This document shows, piece by piece, positions 1-8,640 of a stretch of DNA of 64,000 nt. How positions within the stretch are numbered: position 1 is the first letter of the stretch; each line of letters opens with the position of its first letter. The stretch spans positions 62,001-126,000 of the forward strand of contig SFDZ01000003.1 of the NCBI GenBank assembly GCA_004557405.1, read 5' to 3'. The stretch comes from Bacteroidales bacterium (GTDB lineage Bacteria; Bacteroidota; Bacteroidia; Bacteroidales; Paludibacteraceae). A model generated the notes under the pieces. The model was not told the origin of the DNA and did not search any database. It saw only the letters and a list, made by a program, of their open reading frames with translations. The translations under genes were made by a program, and so were the position numbers.

Positions 1-513
1 AACAGGATCATCTACAGCTGTTGTAGCTTTATACAAGCAAATGCCACTCTGGCTAGCATAAGACTTAGCCTTAAAATAACGAAAACGTTTTTGATCTTTT
101 GCCTTATTAAAACGCATAACGCTTGTATTGGAAGTTAGCAACACTGTATCAGCTTTCATCGACAATGTATTCAAAACTGCGGTAGTGCCTATTTCTAGGC
201 TATTTGAGCCACTCTTACCACCATAATATTTTCCTGCGATTTTCACAGAATAGCCACCCGTCATAGGAGCAATTGTTGCTACATAATTATCCAACTCTGT
301 GCTTTCTATTTTACCATCCGCAATAGAAGCGGACACATAACCGTTAGCTGCATCTTGTCCGTTAAATACATACGCCTCGGTTGCAGAGTTTTCGTACACA
401 ATAAGGTATTGTCCCGACCAGTCGGCAGGTGCGGTAGTTACCTTTTCGAATACAGTGGCACTTGCCATCATTGTAGCGCACAAGGCAGCTACGAGAAAAG
501 TAAATTTTTTCAT
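1..513 (-). CDS. Secreted hypothetical protein, N-terminal part (gene cut by window start)
   Basis: Reading the minus strand from an ATG at 513 gives an open frame of 171 codons that runs off the window. It begins MKKFTFLVAALCATMMASA, a clear signal peptide, followed by a beta-rich domain with the motifs DWSGQYLIVYE and AYVFNGQD. I recall this kind of N-terminal domain from secreted Bacteroidales proteins, many of which carry a T9SS sorting domain; the C-terminus is not visible here, so that is inference. The gene has its own promoter (TAACTTTG at 592-599) and a hairpin in its 5' leader. The function is unknown. Export is well supported, the family assignment less so. Confidence 0.75.
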   Translation of the reverse strand, partial: MKKFTFLVAALCATMMASATVFEKVTTAPADWSGQYLIVYENSATEAYVFNGQDAANGYVSASIADGKIESTELDNYVATIAPMTGGYSVKIAGKYYGGKSGSNSLEIGTTAVLNTLSMKADTVLLTSNTSVMRFNKAKDQKRFRYFKAKSYASQSGICLYKATTAVDDPV

Positions 514-562
514 GATAAATAAAGAATTAAAAAGTTAATAATAAAAATTTCCACGCATTTAC

Positions 563-582
563 GGCGTATGCACGCATACGCC
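563..582 (-). other. Perfect inverted repeat in the 5' leader of the first gene
   Basis: GGCGTATG and CATACGCC form an 8 bp perfect stem with a 4 base loop. It lies just downstream of the predicted transcription start of the minus-strand gene at 513 and about 50 bases before its ATG. No T-run follows on either strand, so it is not a typical terminator. It may be an mRNA-stabilising 5' stem or an operator. Confidence 0.5.
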
Positions 583-591
583 TATTCGTTG

Positions 592-622
592 CAAAGTTAG
601 GCTATTTTTTTGTACACACCAA
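592..622 (-). promoter_or_regulatory. Bacteroidota-type promoter for the secreted protein at 513
   Basis: On the minus strand TTG (622-620) is followed after exactly 20 bases by TAACTTTG (599-592). This matches the -33/-7 consensus of the Bacteroides primary sigma factor. Transcription would start near 585. Confidence 0.7.
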
Positions 623-637
623 CTTTTTTTAGTAAAT

Positions 638-1123
638 TTAACATTTACATGCGTCAGGCGGTGGTGGCAGGGTGTGCCATAGTTCGGTGGCGGTGCGGTG
701 CAACACGGGATGCCGCCACTGCGGCCACACATCGCACAGCGGTTGCAGCACAAAAGCACGGCGGTGCATCAGCGGATGCGGCAATGTGAGCGTGTCGGTG
801 TGCAACACACAGCCGTCGCAGTCGATCAGGTCGATGTCGATGAGGCGGTCGGCATACACGCCGTTGTGCGATTTGGCAGTGCGCCCCATCTGCCGTTCGA
901 TGTGCTGTGCGGCGTCGAGCAGTTGCTGCGGCGTGAGGTCGGTATCGACAAGCAACACGCTGTTGGTGAAGGTGTTGGCACTATCGAAGCCCCACGGTTC
1001 GGTACTGTACATGGGGCTTTCGGCCACGATGCGACCAACGTGTTCGGCCAGCAAGAGCGTGGCGCGACGCAGATTGTCGGCGCCGTTGCCCAAGTTGGAA
1101 CCGAGCGCAATGATGGCACGCAT
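638..1123 (-). CDS. folK: 2-amino-4-hydroxy-6-hydroxymethyldihydropteridine diphosphokinase (HPPK)
   Basis: This 161-residue protein transfers pyrophosphate from ATP to 6-hydroxymethyl-dihydropterin in folate biosynthesis, in the cytoplasm. Family signatures are ALGSNLGN (residues 6-13), the STEPWGF segment (40-46) and RLIDIDLI (93-100) with the two catalytic magnesium-binding aspartates. The length is normal for HPPK. An open frame continues upstream through gcvH codons, but the ATG at 1123 is the right start: it overlaps the gcvH stop codon by one base (TGATG), which suggests translational coupling. The remaining folate genes are not nearby, so the link to gcvH is probably through one-carbon metabolism. 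Confidence 0.93.
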   Translation of the reverse strand: MRAIIALGSNLGNGADNLRRATLLLAEHVGRIVAESPMYSTEPWGFDSANTFTNSVLLVDTDLTPQQLLDAAQHIERQMGRTAKSHNGVYADRLIDIDLIDCDGCVLHTDTLTLPHPLMHRRAFVLQPLCDVWPQWRHPVLHRTATELWHTLPPPPDACKC

Positions 1124-1503
1124 CAGGCGCCTATCAGTGCGGCGTAGGCTGCGGCGTCGAGCAGATTGTCGAGTTCGGCAGCGTCGGCCACCGCCACTTT
1201 TATCATCCAGCCTTCGCCGTAGGGGTCGCTGTTGACGAGTTCGGGTTGTGCTTCGAGCGCAGGGTTCACCTCGAGCACTTCGCCCGACACGGGCATAAAG
1301 AGGTCGGAGACGGTTTTGACGGCTTCGACCGATCCAAATGTGTTGCCCGCGGCGATGTTTTCGCCTTCGGTTTCGATTTCGACAAAGACGATTTCGCCCA
1401 ATTCGCTTTGTGCATAGTCGGTAATGCCTACGTATGCCACATCGCCTTCGACACGAATCCACTCGTGTTCGTTGGTGTACTTCAGATTTTCGGGAATATT
1501 CAT
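1123..1503 (-). CDS. gcvH: Glycine cleavage system H protein
   Basis: This 126-residue protein is the lipoyl carrier of the glycine cleavage complex and shuttles the aminomethyl group between the P, T and L proteins. The lipoylation motif GSVEAVKTVSDL is present with the modified lysine at residue 63, and the N-terminal LKYTNEHEW segment is typical. The length is normal. gcvP and gcvT are not adjacent. The gene has its own promoter (TACATTTG, 1526-1533) and is overlapped at its stop by folK, so both are probably expressed from one mRNA. Confidence 0.96.
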   Translation of the reverse strand: MNIPENLKYTNEHEWIRVEGDVAYVGITDYAQSELGEIVFVEIETEGENIAAGNTFGSVEAVKTVSDLFMPVSGEVLEVNPALEAQPELVNSDPYGEGWMIKVAVADAAELDNLLDAAAYAALIGA

Positions 1504-1525
1504 AGTGTCATTTTGTTTTAGTGTG

Positions 1526-1556
1526 CAAATGTACGATTTTTTTATTACCTTTGCAA
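1526..1556 (-). promoter_or_regulatory. Promoter of gcvH-folK
   Basis: TTG (1556-1554), 20 bases, TACATTTG (1533-1526) on the minus strand. The -33 element abuts the -7 box proposed for sppA on the other strand, so the two divergent promoters overlap. Confidence 0.65.
1546..1553 (+). promoter_or_regulatory. Probable -7 box of sppA
   Basis: TACCTTTG fits TAnnTTTG and lies 28 bases before the sppA ATG. A matching -33 element at the usual distance is not evident, so this rests on the -7 box alone. Confidence 0.45.
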
Positions 1557-1581
1557 GCAGAAACCAATAAAATAAGACATT

Positions 1582-3321
1582 ATGAAAGAATTTTTGAAAA
1601 TGACGTTGGCCACCGTGGTTGGCTTATTGTTGTTTGGGGCGATTTCGAGCGTTTTGCTGCTTGGTTCGCTGGGTGCGCTGATGGCTTTGGGTTCGGCGCC
1701 CACCACATTGAAACCCAATTCGGTACTCGAGTTGGAGTTGAATGGTATGCTTGTAGAGCGCGACCAAAACGATGTTACAGCCATGCTGTCTGCCATCGAC
1801 GATTCGCAGTTGCAACGCGGGCTCGATGCGTTGTTGAGCGCCATCGACCGCGCCACCACCAACGACAATATCAAAGGCATCTATCTGAATGTAGGCGCCT
1901 TGGTGGCTTCGCCGGCATCGATAAGCGAGATACGCCACGCGCTGCAAATGTTCAAAGAGAGCGGCAAATTCATAGTGGCCTACGCCGACAATTTCGGCAA
2001 CGGCACTTATGCGCTGGCCACCGTAGCCGACAAAGTGGTGCTGAATCCGCACGGCATGCTCGGCCTGAACGGTTTGTCGATGAGCAGCATATTCTGCAAA
2101 GAGGCGCTCGACAACCTTGGCATCGAGATGCAGGTATTCAAAGTGGGCACCTTCAAATCGGCCGTAGAACCCTACACCGGCATGCAGATGAGCGATGCCA
2201 ACCGCTTGCAGATGAGCGAGTTATCAAATTCCATTTGGCAGACATTGCTCGACGACATGGCTGCCGGGCGCCACGTGGACAAAGCGCAATTCGACCAATT
2301 TGCCAACGCAGGCGACTTTTTTGCCGACCCGTCGGTAGCGCAACAACGCCGTTTGGTGGACACATTGGCCTATCGTTCGGATATGAAACAGATTATCCGG
2401 CAGTTTGTGGGCGACGACTACCACACCATCGATTTGAAAGCGATGACCAATCTGCCCGACGACACACCTTATTCGGTCGATAAAATAGCCGTGGTGTATG
2501 CCGTTGGACAAATAGACGGCGGCAGCACCGACGATATGGATTCCGAGGCGATAACGCAAACCCTTGTCGATTTGGCCGACGACGATGCCGTGAAAGCGGT
2601 GGTGCTGCGTGTCAACTCGCCGGGCGGCAGTGCCTACGGTTCGGAACAGATGTGGCACGCCACACAACTTGTCAAAGCGCAGAAGCCAATTATCGTATCG
2701 ATGGGCGACTATGCGGCATCGGGCGGTTACTACATGTCGTGCGCAGCCGACACCATTGTTGCGCAGCCGACCACCATCACCGGCTCCATCGGCATATTCG
2801 GCATGCTGCCCAATATCGAAAAACTAACAGACAAAATTGGTGTAGCCGTCGATGGCGTCAAGACCAACGATTTTGCCGACTTCGGTATGCCAACACGTCC
2901 TGTAACGGCCGCCGAGCGTGCGCTGTTTCAGCAGAACATCGAGCGCGGCTACGAACTGTTTGTCCGGCGTTGTGCCGACGGGCGCCACACCACGACCGAT
3001 GCCATCAAACAAATAGCCGAAGGTCGTGTTTGGACGGGCAGTCAGGCCAAAGCGCTCGGTTTGGTCGATGTGCTCGGCGGCTTGGACACCGCCATCGACA
3101 TTGCTGCCGACAAAGCCAACCTGACGCAATACAACATCAAAGAATATCCGGCCAAGCGCGATTTGTTCGACGAACTATTGGACGAATTGTCGCAGGTAAG
3201 CACCACACACGCTTTGCGCCAAGCACTCGGTTCGTATGCCGTTTACGCCAAAACACTGCAGCAAGCCATGGCACTGCGCGGACAACAAGCCATCATGCCG
3301 TTCAACATTGTGTGCGAATAA
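1582..3321 (+). CDS. sppA: Signal peptide peptidase SppA, long (67 kDa) form
   Basis: This 579-residue serine protease of family S49 degrades leftover signal peptides in the cytoplasmic membrane. An N-terminal membrane anchor (about residues 8-36) is followed by two tandem S49 domains. The catalytic lysine is K192 in GTFKSAVEP and the nucleophile is S380 in DYAASGGYYMS, as in the E. coli-type Lys/Ser dyad where each residue comes from a different repeat. The NSPGGS motif (345-350) forms the oxyanion region. The length is typical of the long form. The gene is monocistronic, between a divergent promoter and a strong terminator at 3345-3372. Confidence 0.95.
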   Translation: MKEFLKMTLATVVGLLLFGAISSVLLLGSLGALMALGSAPTTLKPNSVLELELNGMLVERDQNDVTAMLSAIDDSQLQRGLDALLSAIDRATTNDNIKGIYLNVGALVASPASISEIRHALQMFKESGKFIVAYADNFGNGTYALATVADKVVLNPHGMLGLNGLSMSSIFCKEALDNLGIEMQVFKVGTFKSAVEPYTGMQMSDANRLQMSELSNSIWQTLLDDMAAGRHVDKAQFDQFANAGDFFADPSVAQQRRLVDTLAYRSDMKQIIRQFVGDDYHTIDLKAMTNLPDDTPYSVDKIAVVYAVGQIDGGSTDDMDSEAITQTLVDLADDDAVKAVVLRVNSPGGSAYGSEQMWHATQLVKAQKPIIVSMGDYAASGGYYMSCAADTIVAQPTTITGSIGIFGMLPNIEKLTDKIGVAVDGVKTNDFADFGMPTRPVTAAERALFQQNIERGYELFVRRCADGRHTTTDAIKQIAEGRVWTGSQAKALGLVDVLGGLDTAIDIAADKANLTQYNIKEYPAKRDLFDELLDELSQVSTTHALRQALGSYAVYAKTLQQAMALRGQQAIMPFNIVCE

Positions 3322-3344
3322 CCGCCACACACATACCGACAACG

Positions 3345-3372
3345 ACAAAGCGCGACTTGTGTCGCGCTTTGT
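3345..3372 (+). terminator. Rho-independent terminator after sppA
   Basis: A perfect 12 bp stem (ACAAAGCGCGAC / GTCGCGCTTTGT) with the loop TTGT, followed by a T-rich stretch on the plus strand. The minus-strand histidine kinase gene ends 22 bases away, so the hairpin may also help stop transcription from that side, although no T-run follows on the minus strand. Confidence 0.85.
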
Positions 3373-3393
3373 TTGATTATAATCATTTGACTA

Positions 3394-4536
3394 TCAACGC
3401 ATTTTCTTAAGAACGATACGAAATGTCGTGCCTTTGCCCACTTCGGATTGTTTCACAAAGATGCGTCCGCCATGATACTCCTCGACAATGCGTTTGGCCA
3501 GCGACAATCCCAAGCCCCAGCCGCGCTGTTTGGTGGTGTAGCCCGGACGGAATACAGCACGAAAGCGGCGTTTTTCGATGCCTTTGCCGGTATCGCTCAC
3601 ATCGATAATTGTTTGTCCTTTTTCGTTGCGGTCTATCACCACATCGATATTGCCCTGTCCGCCCATGGCATCGATGGCGTTTTTGAACAAATTTTCGACG
3701 ACCCATTCGAACAGCGGTACACACAGCATCGCGTGCGTTTTGCTGCGATCGTCCACGGCAAAATGCACTTGTTGCGATGTGCGGCGCCGCATATATTCCA
3801 CCGAAGCCTGCACCACATCGTTGACGCACGCCTGCGTAAATTCGGGTCGCGAGCCTATTTTCGAGAAACGTTCGGCGATGGTTTTCAGCCGTTCCACATC
3901 GCTACCCATTTCGTTCACCATGTTATCGTCAGGATATTTGGCTTTCAGCATCTCGTTCCACGCCACCAACGACGAAATGGGCGTTCCAAGTTGGTGAGCC
4001 GTCTCTTTCGACAAGCCGACCCACACCCGATTTTGTTCCGACTTTTTGGTGCTTGCCAACGCCACAATGACCACGGCGATGAACACAGCGATAATAGCAA
4101 ACAGCACATACGGGAATAGTTGCAATTGTTTCAGCAAAATGGAGTCGTCGTAATAGATGAATTGTCGTTCGTTTTCGTCGATATTGATTTCGATAGGTTC
4201 CTGCCGCGTTTTCAGGCGCTCGTACACCCTATTATAATAGTCGTCCACATTGTCGGCCGGCGGATCAAAATTGCGCGCCGTAACAAATCGGCCATCGGCA
4301 TCGACAATCAACACGGGGATATTGTCGTTTTCTTCGATGATTTTCCAGATGAAATCGAAGTTGGCATCGTTGTTGTCGGCCTGCACAAACTGCCGCATGG
4401 CCTCTGCCCAAATTTCGATTTTGCGCTGCTGCTCGACCTCCAAACGCTGCACCAACCGATTGGAAAACCACAGCGACACCGCCACAATAGCAAATGCCAC
4501 CAACCACAAAGCGACTCTGAATATTGAATTTCGCAT
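3394..4536 (-). CDS. Two-transmembrane sensor histidine kinase (orphan)
   Basis: A 380-residue membrane sensor kinase. Transmembrane segments at about 8-25 and 142-162 enclose a roughly 115-residue extracytoplasmic domain. The HisKA-type H box ETAHQLGTPISSL carries the phosphoacceptor H181 (note HQLGTP, a variant common in Bacteroidota). The ATPase domain has the N box ENLFKNAIDA (281-290), G1 DVSDTGKGI (312-320) and G2 GWGLGLSLAK (339-348). No HAMP domain is obvious. No response regulator is adjacent, so it must signal to a partner encoded elsewhere. It is the last gene of the frr operon, 25 bases after the sulfatase gene. The ligand is unknown. Confidence 0.9.
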   Translation of the reverse strand: MRNSIFRVALWLVAFAIVAVSLWFSNRLVQRLEVEQQRKIEIWAEAMRQFVQADNNDANFDFIWKIIEENDNIPVLIVDADGRFVTARNFDPPADNVDDYYNRVYERLKTRQEPIEINIDENERQFIYYDDSILLKQLQLFPYVLFAIIAVFIAVVIVALASTKKSEQNRVWVGLSKETAHQLGTPISSLVAWNEMLKAKYPDDNMVNEMGSDVERLKTIAERFSKIGSRPEFTQACVNDVVQASVEYMRRRTSQQVHFAVDDRSKTHAMLCVPLFEWVVENLFKNAIDAMGGQGNIDVVIDRNEKGQTIIDVSDTGKGIEKRRFRAVFRPGYTTKQRGWGLGLSLAKRIVEEYHGGRIFVKQSEVGKGTTFRIVLKKMR

Positions 4537-4561
4537 ATCAAAACAAGTGTAAATATGTGTA

Positions 4562-6493
4562 TTACTGCACCGTCAGCGAATCGCCCACCATCCGTTCGAT
4601 GTATTGCTGCACGACCGCTTTCAAATAACGTTCCTCTTTATTAACGTCAACCATACCGTTCAAATTGTGTTGCAACAAGCGGTCGTCGATGTAATTGTAC
4701 ACAGCAGTGGTCGTCCGTCCGTCGAATTGCAGCAACAAACTATCCGTAAAGAGTTGATACACACCATTATTGTAATTACAAACATAGTGCGGCGAGTCGG
4801 CGGCGAGCGCATCTGTCCCGAACGCCACAAAAGGTTGTTCGTTGTGCAAATAGGCCAAAATGGTCGGCATCACATCGGTTTGCGCCACAGGCGTGTGGCT
4901 GATGCCGCGCAAGGTGCTGTCGCCGGCGCAATAAAAAGCAATCGGCACTTCGAACAGTCCAGCATCAGTCTGATATTCAGCATATTGCGAAGCATTCGTA
5001 TGGTCGGCCGTAAAGACAAAAAGCGTATTCTCGAACCACGGATATTGTTTCATGCGATCGAAAAATCGGCGCAAAGCATAATCGGAATAGCCGATACACT
5101 TGTGAATAGGGAGCGTACCTTCGGGGAATTTGCCTTCATAACGCTGCGGCACAGCAAACGGGTGATGCGACGAAGCCGTGAAAACCGTCGTTACAAATGG
5201 TTGGCGAAAAGAGCCCATGCGGTCGGCAAAAAATTGCAAAAACTCTTCGTCCCAGATAGCCCACACGCCATCGAAATCGTGGTCGTTGCCATACTCGGTC
5301 ATGCCGAAATAATCATCATAGCCGGCGGCATTGGCGTAGGCCTGAAAACCCATAGAGCCATTGGGCGCGCCATGAAAAAATGCGGAGTAATAGCCGTGCG
5401 CCTTCAACACATCGGCAATGGACGAAACAGCATTGGTGGCATAAGGCGTTGTGATGTATGGTTCGATGAACATCGGGATGCCCGACAGCACCGACGGCAT
5501 GGCATCGATAGACTTGCGACCGTTGGCAAAACTATGTTCGAACGTGCGGCTTACAGCCAATAGCGAGTCCAAAAACGGCGTGTAGCCACGATAAGTGCCA
5601 CCATCCAAATCGCGATTGAAAAAACCGATATACTCCTTACCGAAACTTTCCATGATGACAATCACCACATTCAGCGGACGAAAATCGTCGTGTGGCTGCG
5701 GTCGATGAATCGGTGAAAAGATGGTTGACAATTCGGGCTCGGCAAAATAGGCCGGGCTGTGGTAGGTCTGCCGTTCGACCGTCGTAAACAGGCTGAACGG
5801 TGTATTCAGCACCAACGCATTTTCAATCGGGCGCTTGATATATTGCGCTGCATTGCTGATGTTTATCGGCCGCGTATAAGCCCCAAAGCCGCCACGAATA
5901 CCGATAACGGTAAAATAGGCACAAACCAGCAACACAGCCGTATGCGTCACATAATAAGCCACGCCACGCAACACAGCGACAGCGGCAAAACGGCGATAGC
6001 CAACCACCACGATGGCAATCAACGCCAAGCAAAACAACGTAACATACCAATAGTCAAAAAGACCTATTGCAATGATTTTCAGAAGATTACCATCGTTTGA
6101 AAATTCGCTGAAAAACGTGATGGTCGTCCGCCGATTTGTGAACGGGAAATAGGCCATATCGGCACAGTTGACCACCAAAAGCAGTATATTTATGGTCAGA
6201 AACAGCGCTTTGAGAGCGGTTTGATAAGCCGGTTTGTCGCGCCAAGGCAGCGGCAGCAACGCCAACAAAATGTAGGGCGAATTGAACAGTAGCAAGGCCG
6301 ACAAATCGAAACGCAAACCGCCGACACAAATCTCGACAAAGTGCGCCAATGTCATGTCGGCAAACGTGTCGCGATAGATTAAAAAGAAAAAGACGCGGCA
6401 AAACGTAAACAGTAGCATCATCAGCAACAAGTTGCCAACGACAATAGCCAACGGGTTGTGAATCAACGTTTTCAGAACTTTTTTCGGTTTCAT
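4562..6493 (-). CDS. LTA synthase-family membrane sulfatase / phosphoglycerol transferase-like protein
   Basis: A 643-residue protein with five transmembrane segments (about 15-40, 59-81, 94-115, 141-166, 178-198) and a large extracytoplasmic alkaline-phosphatase-fold domain (about 274-570). Visible metal and active-site candidates are E282 in IVIMESFG, the nucleophile S328 in GRKSIDAMPS, H374 in FFHGAP and D497-H498 in FTADHTN. Gram-positive relatives polymerise lipoteichoic acid; Bacteroidota lack that polymer, so here it probably transfers a phospho-alcohol head group to a lipid or envelope glycan. The substrate is inference. It sits 12 bases after rsgA and before the histidine kinase. Confidence 0.85.
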   Translation of the reverse strand: MKPKKVLKTLIHNPLAIVVGNLLLMMLLFTFCRVFFFLIYRDTFADMTLAHFVEICVGGLRFDLSALLLFNSPYILLALLPLPWRDKPAYQTALKALFLTINILLLVVNCADMAYFPFTNRRTTITFFSEFSNDGNLLKIIAIGLFDYWYVTLFCLALIAIVVVGYRRFAAVAVLRGVAYYVTHTAVLLVCAYFTVIGIRGGFGAYTRPINISNAAQYIKRPIENALVLNTPFSLFTTVERQTYHSPAYFAEPELSTIFSPIHRPQPHDDFRPLNVVIVIMESFGKEYIGFFNRDLDGGTYRGYTPFLDSLLAVSRTFEHSFANGRKSIDAMPSVLSGIPMFIEPYITTPYATNAVSSIADVLKAHGYYSAFFHGAPNGSMGFQAYANAAGYDDYFGMTEYGNDHDFDGVWAIWDEEFLQFFADRMGSFRQPFVTTVFTASSHHPFAVPQRYEGKFPEGTLPIHKCIGYSDYALRRFFDRMKQYPWFENTLFVFTADHTNASQYAEYQTDAGLFEVPIAFYCAGDSTLRGISHTPVAQTDVMPTILAYLHNEQPFVAFGTDALAADSPHYVCNYNNGVYQLFTDSLLLQFDGRTTTAVYNYIDDRLLQHNLNGMVDVNKEERYLKAVVQQYIERMVGDSLTVQ

Positions 6494-6505
6494 ACTCGCA
6501 CAAAT

Positions 6506-7423
6506 TCAACGATATTTGGCTTCGCCGACATCATCCAAAATGGACAAATAACTTGCATACCTCGATGGTGCGATGCGATGCTCTTCGACAGCCTGCAACA
6601 CTGCGCAACCGGGTTCGTGCCGATGCGTACAATCGGCAAACCGGCACTGTTGCGCCACAGCAAACAAATCGGGGAAATAGTGACCGATTTCGGCCGTTTC
6701 CATATTCACCACACCGAAACCTTTGATGCCGGGTGTATCGATAATGAACGTATCGGGAGCCGCCTCGTACATTTCGGAAAATGTCGTGGTGTGCATGCCC
6801 TTGAGATGCACCGCCGAAATATCGCCCGTTTTGGCCGTGCCATTCGGTATCAGGCGATTGATGAGCGTCGATTTGCCCACGCCCGAGTTGCCTGACAGCA
6901 GCGTAATTTTACCGGCCAACATGGTGCTCAACGCCGCTACATCGGGATCGCGCGTCGCCGACAGACACAAGCAACGGTAGCCAATCGTTTCGTACAAACG
7001 CACCAACGCATCAAGATACTGACGCTCGTCGGCAGTCAGCAAATCGACCTTGTTGAACACCAACACGGCCGGCACTCCATAAGCCTCGGCCGTAGCCAAA
7101 AAACGGTCAATGAACACAGTCGATGTCTCGGGATGTTTGACTGTAACGACCAACAGCGCCAAATCGAGATTCGCCGCCACCACATGCAACTGTTTCGACA
7201 AATTGGTCGGCTTGCGCACAATGTAGTTGCGGCGGTCGTGCAAAGCAGTGATATAGCCCGCCTCGTCGAAATCGACCCTATCGCCCACCGCCACCGGATT
7301 GGTGCTTTTGATGCCTTTGATGCGGAACGTGCCCTTCACCTTGCACAGCACATTGGTGCCATCGGCCGTGCGAACCGTGTAATCGCACCCTGTACATTTT
7401 ATGACTAACCCCGTATATTTCAT
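6506..7423 (-). CDS. rsgA: Ribosome small subunit-dependent GTPase A
   Basis: This 305-residue circularly permuted GTPase checks late 30S ribosome assembly. After an N-terminal OB fold (about 1-70) the GTPase motifs appear in permuted order: NKVD (G4, 124-127), GNSGVGKST (G1, 178-186) and DTPG (G3, 229-232). The C-terminal zinc site is C260, C265, H267 and C273. The open frame extends 26 codons upstream, but the ATG at 7423 gives the family's usual N-terminus and a 26-base gap to the upstream gene. It shares an operon with frr, also a ribosome factor. Confidence 0.94.
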   Translation of the reverse strand: MKYTGLVIKCTGCDYTVRTADGTNVLCKVKGTFRIKGIKSTNPVAVGDRVDFDEAGYITALHDRRNYIVRKPTNLSKQLHVVAANLDLALLVVTVKHPETSTVFIDRFLATAEAYGVPAVLVFNKVDLLTADERQYLDALVRLYETIGYRCLCLSATRDPDVAALSTMLAGKITLLSGNSGVGKSTLINRLIPNGTAKTGDISAVHLKGMHTTTFSEMYEAAPDTFIIDTPGIKGFGVVNMETAEIGHYFPDLFAVAQQCRFADCTHRHEPGCAVLQAVEEHRIAPSRYASYLSILDDVGEAKYR

Positions 7424-7449
7424 ACCTTTTCGACAGAAACAAAAAAAAA

Positions 7450-8598
7450 TCAGAAAGCCTCTTTGACGGTCAGATAAAAGCTCCAACCATCCTGACGCCA
7501 ACTGTGGTTCAGACTATTGCGCGCTACGTCGAACCGCACATTGACCCTCGCTTTGGTAATGGCCACGCGCAATCCGGCTCCATAACCGACTTTCGGCACC
7601 GCCCAACGCCAATCGGACAGATTGTACACATCGCCCACATTGGCAAACACCGATGCTTTGAGAAAACGCCAAATCGGAATGCGAAATTCTGCCTGAATAT
7701 TGAACATCACATCGTCGCGCCATGCGCCATAACGCAATCCGCGCCCGACATCCTGACCGCCGAGAGTGGCCAAATACTGAAACGGTTTTTGCGCGCCAAA
7801 CGTCCAATCGGTGGTAAACTGCCACGCAAAAACAAAATCGTTGTAAATCGGCACAAAATGGCGCAAATCGGCCGACAACTTGCCTAAACGATAGGTGCTT
7901 CCCAAATAGGGTTCGTAGTAACGGCCAACCGCTTTGAAAAACAGACCGCGATGCGGATAAAATTGTTCGTCGCGCGAGTCGTACGATGCCACAACACCCA
8001 ACCCCAACATAAAAAATTGGCGGTCGAGGCCGGTTACGGAGCAGACCTGCGCCACCGAATCCAAGTCGGCTGCCACCGACGGGCGCTCCCACCGAAAATC
8101 GATGTTGGCACCAACCAACCAATGGTCGCCGACATAGCATTGCGGCTGCAAAGTAACGCTCACATAGTCAGACGAATAACTCAACCGTTCCGACAAGCGT
8201 CCGGTGGTCGAGTTGCCTATGCCGTAAAAATAATCGGGATAGCGTTTGAGCCCAAATTTGGCATACAGCAGCCATCGTTTGTTGCGCTCGAAATAGTTGA
8301 CCGATGAAACATTCACATTCCACTGTTTGCGCAAGGTGTAAGCCGCATCGAAACTCAGGTCGCTGGTTTTGTGCGCGTTCTTCAAGCGATAGTAATAGAC
8401 GCCGGCAACGCCAAACGCCCAATCCGTTTCGGGCTGATATGCCACCGTGGGCAACGCCATAAAATTCCAATCGAACAAGGCGTCCCAACGCGATTGTCGG
8501 GCTATGCGTGCCGAATCCTGCGAGTCGGTGGCCAAGAGTGGTGCCACGGCACACAGCACGCACACCGACACGCAAATGCTATGTCGCAAAGTTGCCAA
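7450..8598 (-). CDS. BamA/TamA-family outer membrane beta-barrel protein without POTRA domains
   Basis: A 382-residue predicted outer-membrane barrel related to the Omp85 surface-antigen domain. It has an apparent signal peptide (about residues 1-24, ending LLAT), alternating aromatic beta strands, the motifs YDSRDEQFYPHRGLFF and a C-terminal phenylalanine typical of barrels. It lacks POTRA repeats, so it is too short to be BamA itself. No in-frame ATG precedes residue 47; the only sensible start is TTG at 8598, just after an in-frame TAG at 8610-8608 and 42 bases after frr. It may transport a lipid or protein, but the role is unknown. Confidence 0.82.
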   Translation of the reverse strand: MATLRHSICVSVCVLCAVAPLLATDSQDSARIARQSRWDALFDWNFMALPTVAYQPETDWAFGVAGVYYYRLKNAHKTSDLSFDAAYTLRKQWNVNVSSVNYFERNKRWLLYAKFGLKRYPDYFYGIGNSTTGRLSERLSYSSDYVSVTLQPQCYVGDHWLVGANIDFRWERPSVAADLDSVAQVCSVTGLDRQFFMLGLGVVASYDSRDEQFYPHRGLFFKAVGRYYEPYLGSTYRLGKLSADLRHFVPIYNDFVFAWQFTTDWTFGAQKPFQYLATLGGQDVGRGLRYGAWRDDVMFNIQAEFRIPIWRFLKASVFANVGDVYNLSDWRWAVPKVGYGAGLRVAITKARVNVRFDVARNSLNHSWRQDGWSFYLTVKEAF

Positions 8599-8640
8599 CC
8601 CAACGAACTATTATGCGTCCGGCAACGACCGAAGCCGCTG

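Noticed and set aside
1124..1462. N-terminal extension of FolK to the longest possible start
   Set aside because: The extra 113 codons lie inside gcvH in another frame and are arginine-rich nonsense; HPPK begins at the ATG at 1123.
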